Source: Candidatus Terraquivivens ruidianensis (GTDB lineage: Archaea; Thermoproteota; Nitrososphaeria_A; Caldarchaeales; Wolframiiraptoraceae). Taken from it: a stretch of DNA of 64,000 nucleotides. This document shows positions 9,604 to 18,755 of the stretch, piece by piece. Position numbers and translations under genes: made by a program. The stretch is taken from assembly GCA_023267975.1 (NCBI GenBank), contig JALNLA010000003.1:62001-126000 (forward strand). Reading direction: 5' to 3'. The notes under the pieces were generated by a model. That model ran no database searches. It had not been told where the DNA came from and was given only the letters and a program-made list of their open reading frames with translations. The stretch's first letter is position 1. Each line of letters starts with the position of its first letter.

Positions 9604-10392
9604 GTGTCTACAGGTATTCGATGGTTCTCAACCATGCCACGAAAACAGTTATATTATTACAGGCTTCCTAAGAGGGGCATGTTCGTCTCGAGAAGAGCGA
9701 CAGTGAAAGGATATCTATGCCATGGCTGTTATGTGCTAGGTAACAGCTACGTCGGCGATGGCACATTCATCGATACTAACGTCACGATAGGGTATCCTTC
9801 CAGAGGCAAGCTCATAAAGGCAGACTTCAAGGGTCAGCAGGTGCTGGAAGTTTTGGATGAGCTGAGTAACGGTGCCAAAATAGGTGAAGGATGCATCGTG
9901 AGACGCGGTACCGTCATTTACGAGGACGTAGAGATAGGAAGGGGCGTGGAGACGGGCCACAACGTTCTCGTGAGGTCTGGCTCGCGTATAGGGGACGGTT
10001 GCATCATAGGCACGGGAGCCCAGCTTGATGGTTCTGTGAAAATCGGTAAGAATGTCAGAGTAGAATCAATGGTATACTTGCCTCATTTAACCGAAATCGG
10101 TGACGATGTATTTTTGGGACCATACGTTAAGGTGACGAACGACCTGTATCCACCAAGCAAAAAGCTAATCGGGGTTCGGATAGAGGATGGTGCTTCGATA
10201 GGCTGCGGTGCAATCCTTCTGGCCGGTATAAGGGTCGGAAAAGGGTCCGTTGTCGCCGCTGGCGCCGTGGTTACGAGGGACGTCCTGCCCGGCGTCGTTG
10301 TCAAAGGCGTACCTGCCAGAATACATACAACCAAGGATGAATTTCTAACGAAAAAGTCTGACTATGAAAACAAGGACCCTAAGTATTTATGA
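9604..10392 (+). CDS. Hexapeptide-repeat (left-handed beta-helix) acyltransferase
   Basis: The 262-residue protein is built almost entirely of hexapeptide repeats ([LIV]-G-x4), for example IGEGCIV, IGRGVETG, IGDGCIIG and IGKNVRV. It ends with the typical ILLAGIRVGKGSVVAAGAVVTRDV and GVPARI segments. Such proteins are usually trimeric acetyl- or acyltransferases acting on nucleotide sugars. An N-acetyltransferase or serine acetyltransferase-like role is possible, but the substrate cannot be told. ATGs at 9634 and 9679 are alternative starts; the beta-helix pattern begins shortly after the second. Confidence 0.85.
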   Translation: MSTGIRWFSTMPRKQLYYYRLPKRGMFVSRRATVKGYLCHGCYVLGNSYVGDGTFIDTNVTIGYPSRGKLIKADFKGQQVLEVLDELSNGAKIGEGCIVRRGTVIYEDVEIGRGVETGHNVLVRSGSRIGDGCIIGTGAQLDGSVKIGKNVRVESMVYLPHLTEIGDDVFLGPYVKVTNDLYPPSKKLIGVRIEDGASIGCGAILLAGIRVGKGSVVAAGAVVTRDVLPGVVVKGVPARIHTTKDEFLTKKSDYENKDPKYL

Positions 10393-10526
10393 TCTTCATA
10401 GAGGTTGAAGATAACTGGGTAGCCCTATATAAATCAACTACTCACAAATAAGAGGCTGACATAACCTAAAAAGGTTAAGTTTAAATTCACAAAAGTTAAT
10501 TTATATTCCGCTAAGGAGAGTGGGTA

Positions 10527-10835
10527 ATGCCAGATATCTGCCCGCGTTGTGGACTACCCACATCGATATGCGCTTGCGAGACGATAAGCCGTGAACAACA
10601 ACACGTTAGGGTAAAACTAGAGCTGAGGAAGTGGGGCAAAGTGTCTACTATCATAGAGGGCTTGGACGGTAGCAAAAAGGACCTAACGGAGATAGCGTCA
10701 AAGTTGAAGTCAGCGTGTGCATGCGGTGGCGGTCTAAAGGACGGTGTGATAATTCTTCAAGGAGACCACAGGGAGAAGGTAAGAGAGCTTCTAGTGGGTA
10801 TGGGTTTACAGCCCGAAAACATCGACGTAATATAG
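10527..10835 (+). CDS. eif1: Translation initiation factor aIF1 (SUI1 family)
   Basis: aIF1 helps choose the start codon on the small ribosomal subunit. The 102-residue protein has an N-terminal cysteine cluster (CPRCGLPTSICAC) and the SUI1 core (KWGKVSTIIEGLDG, then KLKSACACGGGLKDGVIILQGDHREKV). Its ATG is preceded by AAGGAGAG, a good ribosome-binding site. TATA-like stretches (TTTAAATT and TTTATATT) lie in the 134-base gap upstream. Confidence 0.97.
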   Translation: MPDICPRCGLPTSICACETISREQQHVRVKLELRKWGKVSTIIEGLDGSKKDLTEIASKLKSACACGGGLKDGVIILQGDHREKVRELLVGMGLQPENIDVI

Positions 10836-10849
10836 ACAATAAAACAAGC

Positions 10850-11809
10850 TCAGCTAGCTGCAGAGGTAGGGGTGGATGTCACACCCTCTAGGACATCCTT
10901 TAGGCCCTTAAATCTATTCCGAACTGTCACTTCTGTCACACCTGCCGCTCTTGCGATATCCTTCTGCGTCACATTCTGGCCCGTCTCCTGACATGCCATG
11001 TAAAGCGCCGCAGCCGCCATGCCGACAGGGTCCTTTCCGACGGTTGCACCCTTCGAGGAGGCTTCAGCCAACACTTTGATAGCCTCTTGGACGACTTTCT
11101 CTTCTAAGCCTAGCTTCGACGCTATCTTGTAGAGGTAAATCTTGGGGTCAGCGACTGGTACTCTAAGGTTCAGGTACTTCAAGAGTAGACGGTAGCCCTG
11201 GGCTATTGTTTTCCTCTTCACTACAGGATAGGCTTTCTCGAACTCCCTCAGGTCCCTCGGCGTATCCATCATCCTACATGCTGCATACGTTGCGGCAGCC
11301 ATTATGGACCTTATTGACCTTCCCCTAACAAGTCCGGCCTTCAACGCATTCCTATATATCAGCATAGCCCTCTCCGCAACAGCCTTCGACAGATGCAACT
11401 TGTCAGCATATATTTCAAGGATGTTCACTGCTTGCTGAAGGTTCCTAGTCTCTGAGGTGTTAACCTGCGAGATTGCATCGAGCTTTTTGAGCCTTAGCAT
11501 CTTCTCCTTAACTTCTTTGGGGAGCTTCCTTCCCGCCGCATCCTCATCCACCTTTTCGATGACCGACGACAGACCATGGTCTCTGTACATTATAGAGAGC
11601 GGCGCGCCGACCCTGCTGCGACTCTCATCCTCTTCGTCTATGTTCCTCCACTCAGGACCCCAATCGACGTCCCTCTCAAGGATGACGTAACCGCAGACTG
11701 GGCAGCTTACCTCACCAGTCTTAGCATCGGTTATCAGCGCCGTGTTTCCGCATTCTGGACATACCATGTCATCCTTCCAGCCTCTTATCTTTAGCATACG
11801 CTTTCCCAT
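10850..11809 (-). CDS. tfb: Transcription initiation factor B (TFB)
   Basis: TFB binds the TBP-promoter complex and recruits RNA polymerase. The 319-residue protein has an N-terminal zinc ribbon (Cys17, Cys20, Cys36, Cys39), the B-reader/linker region containing DDES-like EEDESRSRVGAPLS, and two cyclin-like repeats (about 110-205 and 210-305). The second repeat has the helix-turn-helix QKDIARAAGVTEVTVRNRFK that reads the BRE. It is convergent with the aIF1 gene. A strong TATA box lies upstream at 11851-11862. Confidence 0.97.
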   Translation of the reverse strand: MGKRMLKIRGWKDDMVCPECGNTALITDAKTGEVSCPVCGYVILERDVDWGPEWRNIDEEDESRSRVGAPLSIMYRDHGLSSVIEKVDEDAAGRKLPKEVKEKMLRLKKLDAISQVNTSETRNLQQAVNILEIYADKLHLSKAVAERAMLIYRNALKAGLVRGRSIRSIMAAATYAACRMMDTPRDLREFEKAYPVVKRKTIAQGYRLLLKYLNLRVPVADPKIYLYKIASKLGLEEKVVQEAIKVLAEASSKGATVGKDPVGMAAAALYMACQETGQNVTQKDIARAAGVTEVTVRNRFKGLKDVLEGVTSTPTSAAS

Positions 11810-11850
11810 CCCTTCCTTACGACCGGGACCGGACGTTACCTCTCACCTAA

Positions 11851-11862
11851 TTTTTATATAAG
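11851..11862 (-). promoter_or_regulatory. TATA box of tfb
   Basis: Read on the minus strand this is CTTATATAAAAA, a near-consensus archaeal TATA element about 40 bases before the tfb ATG. It lies in the 236-base gap shared with the divergent cysS gene. The rest of that gap is A+T-rich and contains no ORF I can support. On the plus strand TTTAAGAATA around 12008 may serve cysS. Confidence 0.5.
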
Positions 11863-12045
11863 GGTTACGAAATCTACAATTGTTACTGTATATGTAGTAT
11901 ATAAATATTTCGCTTCATGGCGATAAACGATATAACACACGAATTACCCGTCAAAAGCCGACACTTACACCGTTCGTCGAAAAGCCGGAGTTTAGGAAGT
12001 TAAAGTTTAAGAATATTAGTAGCCACCATCAAGCAGCCCTCGAGT

Positions 12046-13494
12046 ATGGGAATAAGGGTTTACAACACGCTTACCAAGCGACTGGAAGACTTCAAGCCTT
12101 TTGAGGACAGGCTTGTAAAGATGTACGTATGCGGGCCGACCGTTCAAGACGTGGCCCATCTGGGTCATGCGAGAACCTACATAGCCTTCGACGCCATAAT
12201 AAGGTTCCTTGAGTACCGAGGGTATAGAGTATTTTATGTTAGGAACATTACGGACGTAGGGCACATAAGGGAGGAGTCTGGAAGGGACAGGATACTCGAG
12301 GGTGCCGACAGGGAGAGGCTTGAGCCGATGGAGCTCGTGGACAAGTACATGCTGATGTTCTTCGAGGACATGGATGCCTTGAAGCTCAAGAGACCTAACA
12401 TACAGCCTAGGGCAACGATGCACATATTGGACATGATTGAGATGGTCAAATCGCTGATAGAGAAAGGATATGCGTATGAAGTGAACGGCAACGTATACTT
12501 TGATGTCTCTAAATTTCCAGACTACGGTAAGCTATCCGGAACAAAGTATGAGGAGCTCATTAAACATAGGGTAGAGCCCGACCCGAGGAAAAGGAACCCG
12601 GCTGACTTCGCGCTTTGGAAGAAAGCTGAGAGAGGCTATCTTCTGAAGTGGCCAAGCATCTGGGGCGAGGGTTTCCCTGGATGGCATATAGAATGCTCGG
12701 TCATGAGCATGAAGTATTTGGGACCGCAGATAGATATCCACGGCGGTGGCCAAGAGCTTATACTGCCCCATCATGAGAACGAGATAGCCCAATCAGAGGC
12801 TTTTACTGGTAAAAAACCTTTTGTTAAGTATTGGCTCCATACTGGTTATCTAACGATAGCTGGCGAGAAAATGTCTAAGTCCTTGGGAAACTTCATAACG
12901 ATAAAGGAAGCATTAAAAAAGCATGACGCGGATGTCGTAAGATTTTTCGTACTTTCCTCACACTACAGAAGCAACATAGATTACAACGAGGAAGCCATGG
13001 AGAGGGCCGCAGATGCTGTTGATAGGATTAGGTCAACACTCAAAGAACTATACTATATGAAGGATGGGGCTCAGGCTCATTCTGAAGAACATGAAACAGC
13101 GTTAGGCATTTGTGCAGAGATGAGAGAGAAGTTCATAGACGCCATGGAGATGGATTTCAATACGCCTGAGGCACTTTCCGCGCTCCATGAATTGATACGT
13201 AAAGCCAACATGTATCTATCATCAGGGACGACGACAAAGGCAGGGATTGATGCCTACTACAACACGATATTGGAACTTTGCAACTCGGTAGGTCTTCTGC
13301 AGGATTTTAAGCCGGAGGCAGAACTGGAGAGCGTAATCGCTTCAAAGGTTTTGCAGATATTGCTTAACGTCAGAGGAGAATTAAGGAAGATGGGCGCGTA
13401 CGACCTGAGTGACCGTATTAGAGAAAGTCTTAAAGATATTGGGATATTTGTTGAAGATACGAAAGAGGGCCAAAAAGTGAAGTTAAAGAAATAA
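12046..13494 (+). CDS. cysS: Cysteinyl-tRNA synthetase
   Basis: This class I synthetase charges tRNA(Cys). The 482-residue protein has the HIGH-type motif HLGH (residues 38-41) within the CGPTVQDVAHLGHARTY block, the catalytic-zinc ligands (Cys29, the Cys in GWHIECSVMS, and the HHENE segment), and KMSKS at 275-279. A C-terminal helical anticodon-binding region follows. A direct cysteinyl-tRNA route means this archaeon does not depend on the SepRS/SepCysS pathway. Confidence 0.97.
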   Translation: MGIRVYNTLTKRLEDFKPFEDRLVKMYVCGPTVQDVAHLGHARTYIAFDAIIRFLEYRGYRVFYVRNITDVGHIREESGRDRILEGADRERLEPMELVDKYMLMFFEDMDALKLKRPNIQPRATMHILDMIEMVKSLIEKGYAYEVNGNVYFDVSKFPDYGKLSGTKYEELIKHRVEPDPRKRNPADFALWKKAERGYLLKWPSIWGEGFPGWHIECSVMSMKYLGPQIDIHGGGQELILPHHENEIAQSEAFTGKKPFVKYWLHTGYLTIAGEKMSKSLGNFITIKEALKKHDADVVRFFVLSSHYRSNIDYNEEAMERAADAVDRIRSTLKELYYMKDGAQAHSEEHETALGICAEMREKFIDAMEMDFNTPEALSALHELIRKANMYLSSGTTTKAGIDAYYNTILELCNSVGLLQDFKPEAELESVIASKVLQILLNVRGELRKMGAYDLSDRIRESLKDIGIFVEDTKEGQKVKLKK

Positions 13495-13551
13495 CGTTTC
13501 GTTAATTTTTTATATTTCTTGCAATTATGTAAAGAACGACGGTGTTGTAAA

Positions 13552-14253
13552 CTGAAGGCTGTCATCCTTGCGGGAGGTTATGGGAAAAGGCTTAGACCTT
13601 TAACCGAGAATATTCCAAAACCTCTGCTCAACATCTTAGGAAGACCAATACTCCGATGGCAGTTTGAATGGTTGAAGGCTCATGGTATCTATGAGATAAT
13701 AATATGCACCGGTCACTTGAAGGAGAAGATAATGGAGGATGTCGGCAGCGGCCAGAAGTTTGGTGTAAAGGTAGGTTACGCAGTGGAGGATGAGCCATTA
13801 GGGACGGGTGGTGCGCTTAACAACGCAATACATTTACTCAACAAAGAAGAGACGTTCATCGTAATTAATGGCGATGTCTTAACTGACTTAAATCCTACTG
13901 AGCTAACTAGGACTCTTAGAGATGATGTCGTCGGAGCCGTGGCAGTTATACCTTTACCGTCGCCATACGGCATAGTGAGTTTCAATACCGATACGCTTAA
14001 CATAATCGAGTTTAAAGAAAAGCCTAGACTGTTCGATTACTGGATAAACGCTGGCGTCTATGCGTTTACCTTTAAGGTCTTTGACTACCTACCGCAACAG
14101 GGTGACTTAGAAAAGACCACTTTCCCAGAGCTGGCAAGCCGAGGGCTACTTAAGGCCGTGCCCTTCAGTGAATGTAAGTGGATGAGTATAGATACCCACA
14201 AGGACCTTGAGGATGCGGAAAAGCTCGTGAAAAGCATGGGCTTTAATCTTTAA
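13552..14253 (+). CDS. Sugar-phosphate nucleotidyltransferase
   Basis: It belongs to the family that joins a sugar 1-phosphate to a nucleotide (mannose-1-phosphate guanylyltransferase or glucose-1-phosphate thymidylyltransferase type). It has KAVILAGGYGKRLRPLTENI, then KPLLNILGRPI, VEDEPLGTGGAL and INGDVLTDL, where the Asp binds metal. No C-terminal beta-helix is present. The start is unusual: no ATG or GTG lies near the expected Met-Lys-Ala-Val. The frame offers TTG at 13519 or CTG at 13552; CTG gives the family N terminus and has GGTG about 8 bases upstream. The specific nucleotide and sugar are unknown. Confidence 0.88.
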   Translation: MKAVILAGGYGKRLRPLTENIPKPLLNILGRPILRWQFEWLKAHGIYEIIICTGHLKEKIMEDVGSGQKFGVKVGYAVEDEPLGTGGALNNAIHLLNKEETFIVINGDVLTDLNPTELTRTLRDDVVGAVAVIPLPSPYGIVSFNTDTLNIIEFKEKPRLFDYWINAGVYAFTFKVFDYLPQQGDLEKTTFPELASRGLLKAVPFSECKWMSIDTHKDLEDAEKLVKSMGFNL

Positions 14254-14756
14254 AGTCTTCTTGCCATTACGTATGCGTCCTCACCGTCTATGTAGTAGTG
14301 CTCCTGCCTCTCTACTTTGTAGAAGCCAAGCTTCTCATACATTGTGATAGCGGGTTCGTTGGAGACCCTCACCTCTAAGTAAACCTCATAACAGTCATAC
14401 TCATTCTTCAGTGCCTCCGTTGCACACTTCATCAAAGCGCTGCCTATGTGCATCCGTCTGTAATCCGGAAGGACGGCTATAGAAACTATGTGGCCTGCCT
14501 TTTTCAACTTAAACTTGTCTATCTTCGAAAATATCCTTTCTATCCTACACATCACGTAACCTACTATCTTCCCATTATGTTCTGCGACGAAGAACGCTCT
14601 TGGAGCATCTCTATAAAGAGCCTCAAAGAAAGAGAAAGTATAATTTTCCGGAAGACATAGCCTGTTGATGTGCATCACTTGAAGCAAGTCGTTTGGAGTT
14701 GCGTTCCTTATGATGACGTTCGGCGGGACTTCGACGCATCTTGAAAGGTCTTCCAT
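14250..14756 (-). CDS. rimI: RimI/Ard1-type N-terminal acetyltransferase
   Basis: This GNAT-fold enzyme (168 residues) transfers acetyl groups to protein N termini; archaeal members have a broad substrate range. Visible are the family N-terminal IRNATPNDLLQVMHINRLCLPENY, motif A IVSIAVLPDYRRMHIGSALM, and the C-terminal ITMYEKLGFYKVERQEHYY, which closely follows archaeal Ard1/RimI proteins. It converges with the nucleotidyltransferase gene with a 4-base overlap. Confidence 0.9.
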   Translation of the reverse strand: MEDLSRCVEVPPNVIIRNATPNDLLQVMHINRLCLPENYTFSFFEALYRDAPRAFFVAEHNGKIVGYVMCRIERIFSKIDKFKLKKAGHIVSIAVLPDYRRMHIGSALMKCATEALKNEYDCYEVYLEVRVSNEPAITMYEKLGFYKVERQEHYYIDGEDAYVMARRL

Positions 14757-14835
14757 GTACGCACCACCAACGCTTACCTTTTGCTCGGAGTCAAATAAAG
14801 ATATTTATTGAGGCTTAGTACAAAAGTTTTTGTAG

Positions 14836-15942
14836 ATGCCTTTGCCCGAATACGGCTTGGAGGACTTAGAAAACATAAAGTCCCTTGTTATGAAAAGATT
14901 CACGGTCGAGGGCGTATTTTTTGACGAGGGCATCCTATCTTTTGCTATAAAGGAACGCTACATTAAGGAGCCATTTAAAGCGATAGTTTTTGACCTGAGA
15001 AAGATCGGGTACGTTCCCACAGCAGTTCAGGATAACGATAGGATACTCATAAGGGTGTTTCCTTATAGAAGGGTCGTCGAGAAAACGAGCAGGATGCCTT
15101 TAATACTATTCTTTGTGACCATCGGTACGGTGCTTATAGACGGCTACATGCGCTCTGCGTCTTATGCTGATATATTCTCGAGAGTGTTCGGTCGGGTTAG
15201 CGTCATGGACATACTCTTAAACACATTACTTTTCACCGTTGCCCTTATGTCTATAATAGGCCTACACGAGTTCGGCCATCTACTTTCAGCCAAAGCTAGC
15301 GGCATGGGTGCAACGCCTCCGTACTTCATTCCAGGAGTACCAGGTATTATGCCGACTTTTGGCGCAGTCATATTCCAAAAAGACCCGGTGATAAACAGAG
15401 ACAACTTGTTCGACAGCGGTATAAGCGGCCCTATCACGGGATTCATCGTAAGCATAGCTGTAACCATCGCTGCTTTTCTGACGGCTAACTGGTTAAATGT
15501 ATCAGAATATGAGATTGTCCAGACATTAATCGCGAGAGAGGGCGGGGTGTTTTTACCTTCGCCGCTTATATTTTATCTAATCAGGCCCCTCTTCGGTAAA
15601 CCAGACATGGTTCCTTTCTTTTCCACGCTCGGTTTTGCCGCATGGCTCGGCATGGTGGTGACGGCGATAAACCTATTCCCCGCATGGCAACTGGATGGTG
15701 GTAGAATCTTTAGGCCGCTACTATCGAGAAGGCAATATATCATAGCCTCCTATGCTTCGGCACTCATCCTGATAATAATGGGATACTTTTTACTTGGTAT
15801 ATTAATCCTGCTCATGTCTTCCCGGACGCCTGATATAGTACCGCTTGACCAGGTCACGCCGCTATCGAACAAAAGGAGGCTGGCCTTTCTAGGAGTCCTC
15901 GGGATTCTTGCCTTGACGCTCGTTCCCCTCTCCTTCTTCTGA
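14836..15942 (+). CDS. Site-2 protease-like membrane metalloprotease (M50)
   Basis: M50 proteases cut substrates within membranes. The 368-residue protein has a soluble N-terminal domain of about 85 residues, then six or so membrane helices. The zinc-binding HEFGH lies at 144-148 in the third helix, and the third ligand is in NLFPAWQLDGGR (279-290). All catalytic residues are therefore present. The substrate is unknown; family members cut anti-sigma factors or clear signal peptides. A degenerate relative occurs at 25377-25916. Confidence 0.9.
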   Translation: MPLPEYGLEDLENIKSLVMKRFTVEGVFFDEGILSFAIKERYIKEPFKAIVFDLRKIGYVPTAVQDNDRILIRVFPYRRVVEKTSRMPLILFFVTIGTVLIDGYMRSASYADIFSRVFGRVSVMDILLNTLLFTVALMSIIGLHEFGHLLSAKASGMGATPPYFIPGVPGIMPTFGAVIFQKDPVINRDNLFDSGISGPITGFIVSIAVTIAAFLTANWLNVSEYEIVQTLIAREGGVFLPSPLIFYLIRPLFGKPDMVPFFSTLGFAAWLGMVVTAINLFPAWQLDGGRIFRPLLSRRQYIIASYASALILIIMGYFLLGILILLMSSRTPDIVPLDQVTPLSNKRRLAFLGVLGILALTLVPLSFF

Positions 15943-17127
15943 TACAGAGACCCTTGTTGCATCTGGAATTAACAGTATGCTGCATTCCTTTCCCTTTATC
16001 CTCAAAGCATAAGAGAGTGCATCAGATAGTGTGTCGAACGCCTTAGCCCCCAAAAGTCTCTCCACATATGCCTTAGGCAGCGTTGAGACCAAGGCTATCC
16101 TATACTTTCTGGACAGGAGCTTAAACTTGTTGATGATTGCCGCCTCATGGTTGATTATACTCGACGGATGGTACTCGTCCTTCTCTACTGCATACTTACT
16201 CAGCTCTGCTGCAAAATCGGGACCGCCCAACCCGTCAGCACACTCACCCGCCAAAATTATGATACCGTCATTTTTTATGACGTGCTCAAGATTTCCTAAA
16301 GCCTGGAATGTGTTCATCAAAGTTGAGTCGTAAGGTGCACCTCCCGGGCTCGCTATGACTATGTCTGCCCTGTTCTTCAGCCTTATCGTCAGAACATCAT
16401 GGGCTGAATTATATGCAGACCTTACAACATGCTCGGGCTGGCCTGCAAAAACGTTTACTAACCCTTTCCTATTCGAGTGAACTGTTTGGAAAGCAAGGCT
16501 AGGCTGGAGGTTTTTGGCAACTTCCCATAGACTTTCTAGACTTTTAGAACGTTTTGGTCTCGACTTTGCGTATGTTACGCCCATAATCGTTACGTGTCTG
16601 CAATCGAGCAGACCGTAGACGCCATGATGCTCCGTGGGTGAGAGCACCAGCTTCAGGTCGCTACCTAGATATTCATGATGTACTTGGAGGCCACTAGCAT
16701 CATCTAAAACCCATTCATGGGACTCCGAGTAACGGTCCACCACGATTACGTTGACATTGGTAGCATAAGGACCTTCGAGGTTTGTAAAATGTTCGACCTC
16801 CTTCTTGCAGTATCTCCAAGGTGAAAGCAATACGTTAAAAGGTGTTTCGTTATCCTTGTGCTGAATTATGAATTCTGTTAGCTTTCTGTATATGCGTAAG
16901 AAGCTTTCGGTGGGTAATTGGGTATCAACCAGTAGAGAAACTTTCTTGGATGAGCGAATTAAATTTTCGAATTCCTTATGCCCTAAATTTTCTATGGCTG
17001 ACTCCACTTCTGCTTCAACGTTCTCAACCTCAGTCGGCCTGCTCGGCTCAGCCACAAAGTATTGCGTTTCTGACGGTATATCAACAAACACTTCTGTCTT
17101 GCCGTACTTTAACCAAAGCTCAACCAA
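15889..17127 (-). CDS. LarA/DUF2088-like protein with altered catalytic motifs
   Basis: The 412-residue protein resembles the lactate racemase LarA family, most clearly in the C-terminal region (ASPGGAPYDSTLMNTFQAL, then IIILAGECADGLGG). The residues I expect for nickel-pincer chemistry are not conserved. The DxTRP motif reads DTQLPTE, the histidine after the next strand is replaced (SPWRYCKK), and the SGGxK-type motif is replaced by LLDCRHV. It may therefore be a divergent member with another activity. It converges with the site-2 protease gene, overlapping it by 54 bases, and is divergent from the F420 genes. This is a family-level call only. Confidence 0.7.
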   Translation of the reverse strand: MVELWLKYGKTEVFVDIPSETQYFVAEPSRPTEVENVEAEVESAIENLGHKEFENLIRSSKKVSLLVDTQLPTESFLRIYRKLTEFIIQHKDNETPFNVLLSPWRYCKKEVEHFTNLEGPYATNVNVIVVDRYSESHEWVLDDASGLQVHHEYLGSDLKLVLSPTEHHGVYGLLDCRHVTIMGVTYAKSRPKRSKSLESLWEVAKNLQPSLAFQTVHSNRKGLVNVFAGQPEHVVRSAYNSAHDVLTIRLKNRADIVIASPGGAPYDSTLMNTFQALGNLEHVIKNDGIIILAGECADGLGGPDFAAELSKYAVEKDEYHPSSIINHEAAIINKFKLLSRKYRIALVSTLPKAYVERLLGAKAFDTLSDALSYALRIKGKECSILLIPDATRVSVSEEGEGNERQGKNPEDS

Positions 17128-17193
17128 ATCGCTACAACCTTCCTATAAGGGATTGGTAAGACTGATATAAGTGGTTAGATATATGTAAACATT

Positions 17194-17823
17194 GTGAGGG
17201 GGCCCTGGGAGATTCTTTCGTTCATATCCTCGAGAGCTAGCGCCAAGATTCCAGGCGAGGGGGAAGTCTCGCTCGAGGAAGTTATCAAGGCTCTGGAGGT
17301 TGCAACGTCTGCGCCGTCAGCGCATAATGCTCAACCTTGGAGGTTCGTCGTCGTCAAGGAACCTAGGGTAAAAGAAAGATTGATAGAAGAGATGGCAATA
17401 GCATGGCGCGAGGACTTGAGGAAAGATGGTCTAGATGAGAAGAGCATAGATGAAATCGTAGGGGCTTCGACAGAGAGAAGTATGAAAGCCTCGGTAATTA
17501 TCGTCGCATGCCTTACCATGGAGGACATGAATAAGTACCCTGACGATAGACGGAGGATGTATGAGTACACCATGGCTGTTCAATCGGTTGCTGCTGCGAT
17601 AGAGAACATGCTCTTGGCGTTTCATGCGATGGGCATATCGGCTTGCTGGAGGAGTAGTGCGCTTTTTGCTCCAAAGGCCGTGAGGAAGGTTCTGAACGTT
17701 CCAGATTCTTTTGAACCGCAGGCAATCGTAGAAGTTTCACGTGGAGGGGTTTCCTCGAAGCCTCCCAGAAAACCATTAAGCGAGGTCGCATGCCTAAATT
17801 TTTGGGGGAGTGCGATACGATAA
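17194..17823 (+). CDS. Nitroreductase-family flavoprotein, FbiB-like (F420 synthesis)
   Basis: The 209-residue protein resembles the FMN-binding C-terminal domain of FbiB, which reduces dehydro-F420-0 during coenzyme F420 synthesis. Visible are ATSAPSAHNAQPWRFVVV (flavin-binding N-terminal segment), SVAAAIENMLLAFHAMGISACW, and the PPRKPLSEV C-terminal region. Its 3' end overlaps the start of cofD by 34 bases, a strong sign that the two work together. The start is GTG at 17194. The assignment to this F420 step combines family resemblance with context; a different nitroreductase activity is not excluded. Confidence 0.82.
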   Translation: MRGPWEILSFISSRASAKIPGEGEVSLEEVIKALEVATSAPSAHNAQPWRFVVVKEPRVKERLIEEMAIAWREDLRKDGLDEKSIDEIVGASTERSMKASVIIVACLTMEDMNKYPDDRRRMYEYTMAVQSVAAAIENMLLAFHAMGISACWRSSALFAPKAVRKVLNVPDSFEPQAIVEVSRGGVSSKPPRKPLSEVACLNFWGSAIR

Positions 17824-18755
17824 CGGCCCTTGCTGGCGGCGTCGGTGCTGCTAAGCTTCTTGACGGGCTCTCCTCAATAGTCCAGCCAGACAAGCTGACG
17901 ATAATCGTGAACACGGGAGATGATTGTGAGTTCTATGGCCTACATATCTCGCCCGACCTTGACATAATCGCTTACACCTTGGCGGGATTAGTCGACGAAG
18001 AGAAAGGGTGGGGAATTAAGGATGACACGTTCAACTGCCTTGAGATGCTCAGAGTTTATGGTCACGATACATGGTTCAAGCTCGGCGATAGGGACCTAGC
18101 AACCCATATTCACAGGACGGTGATGCTAAGGTCTGGTTACAAGCTCTCCGAGGTAACGAGGGACATATGCGCCAAGCTTGGTCTTAGGCAGAAAATCATA
18201 CCTATGAGTGACGATTACTTCGCAACGAAGATAAGAACCGATAAGGATACGATACATTTCCAAGAATACTTGGTGAAGAGATGCTCCTCCGATGTCGTTC
18301 GCGAGATCATATACGAGGGTGCAGAGAACGCAAAGCCAGCGCCGGGCGTGATAGAGTCGATAATAGATGCCGAAATCGTTATTGTATGTCCAAGCAACCC
18401 TCTAGTAAGTATAGGTACAATACTTGCCGTTAATGGCGTACGTCAAGCCCTGAAAGAGACTAAAGCCAAGAAGGTTGCTGTTTCTCCGATAATCGGCGGC
18501 ACGGTCGTCAAGGGACCTGCTGACAAGATGATGAGGTCTCTAGGAATCGAGGTCTCAGCTTCCAGCGTAGCTAAGCTCTACTCTGACTTTTTGGACATAT
18601 TTGTAATGGACGAGGCCGATGCTCCACTCGTGAAGGAGGTTGAAAGATTGGGTATAAAGGCCGTGGTAACTGATACGTTAATGAAGGCAAAAGAGGATAA
18701 AATCAGGTTGGCAAGGTTCATCTTAGGTGTTGCCTCAACGTTTAGAAAAGCCTAA
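17790..18755 (+). CDS. cofD: 2-phospho-L-lactate transferase CofD
   Basis: CofD transfers the phospholactate (or phosphoenolpyruvate) moiety from the activated LPPG/EPPG to Fo, giving F420-0 or dehydro-F420-0. The 321-residue protein has the N-terminal LAGGVGAAKLLDGLSS loop, IVNTGDDCEFYGLHISPDLD and WFKLGDRDLATHIHRT, all highly characteristic. Its start is inside the end of the FbiB-like gene. Its 3' end overlaps a convergent dehydrogenase gene by 4 bases. Confidence 0.96.
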   Translation: MPKFLGECDTITALAGGVGAAKLLDGLSSIVQPDKLTIIVNTGDDCEFYGLHISPDLDIIAYTLAGLVDEEKGWGIKDDTFNCLEMLRVYGHDTWFKLGDRDLATHIHRTVMLRSGYKLSEVTRDICAKLGLRQKIIPMSDDYFATKIRTDKDTIHFQEYLVKRCSSDVVREIIYEGAENAKPAPGVIESIIDAEIVIVCPSNPLVSIGTILAVNGVRQALKETKAKKVAVSPIIGGTVVKGPADKMMRSLGIEVSASSVAKLYSDFLDIFVMDEADAPLVKEVERLGIKAVVTDTLMKAKEDKIRLARFILGVASTFRKA

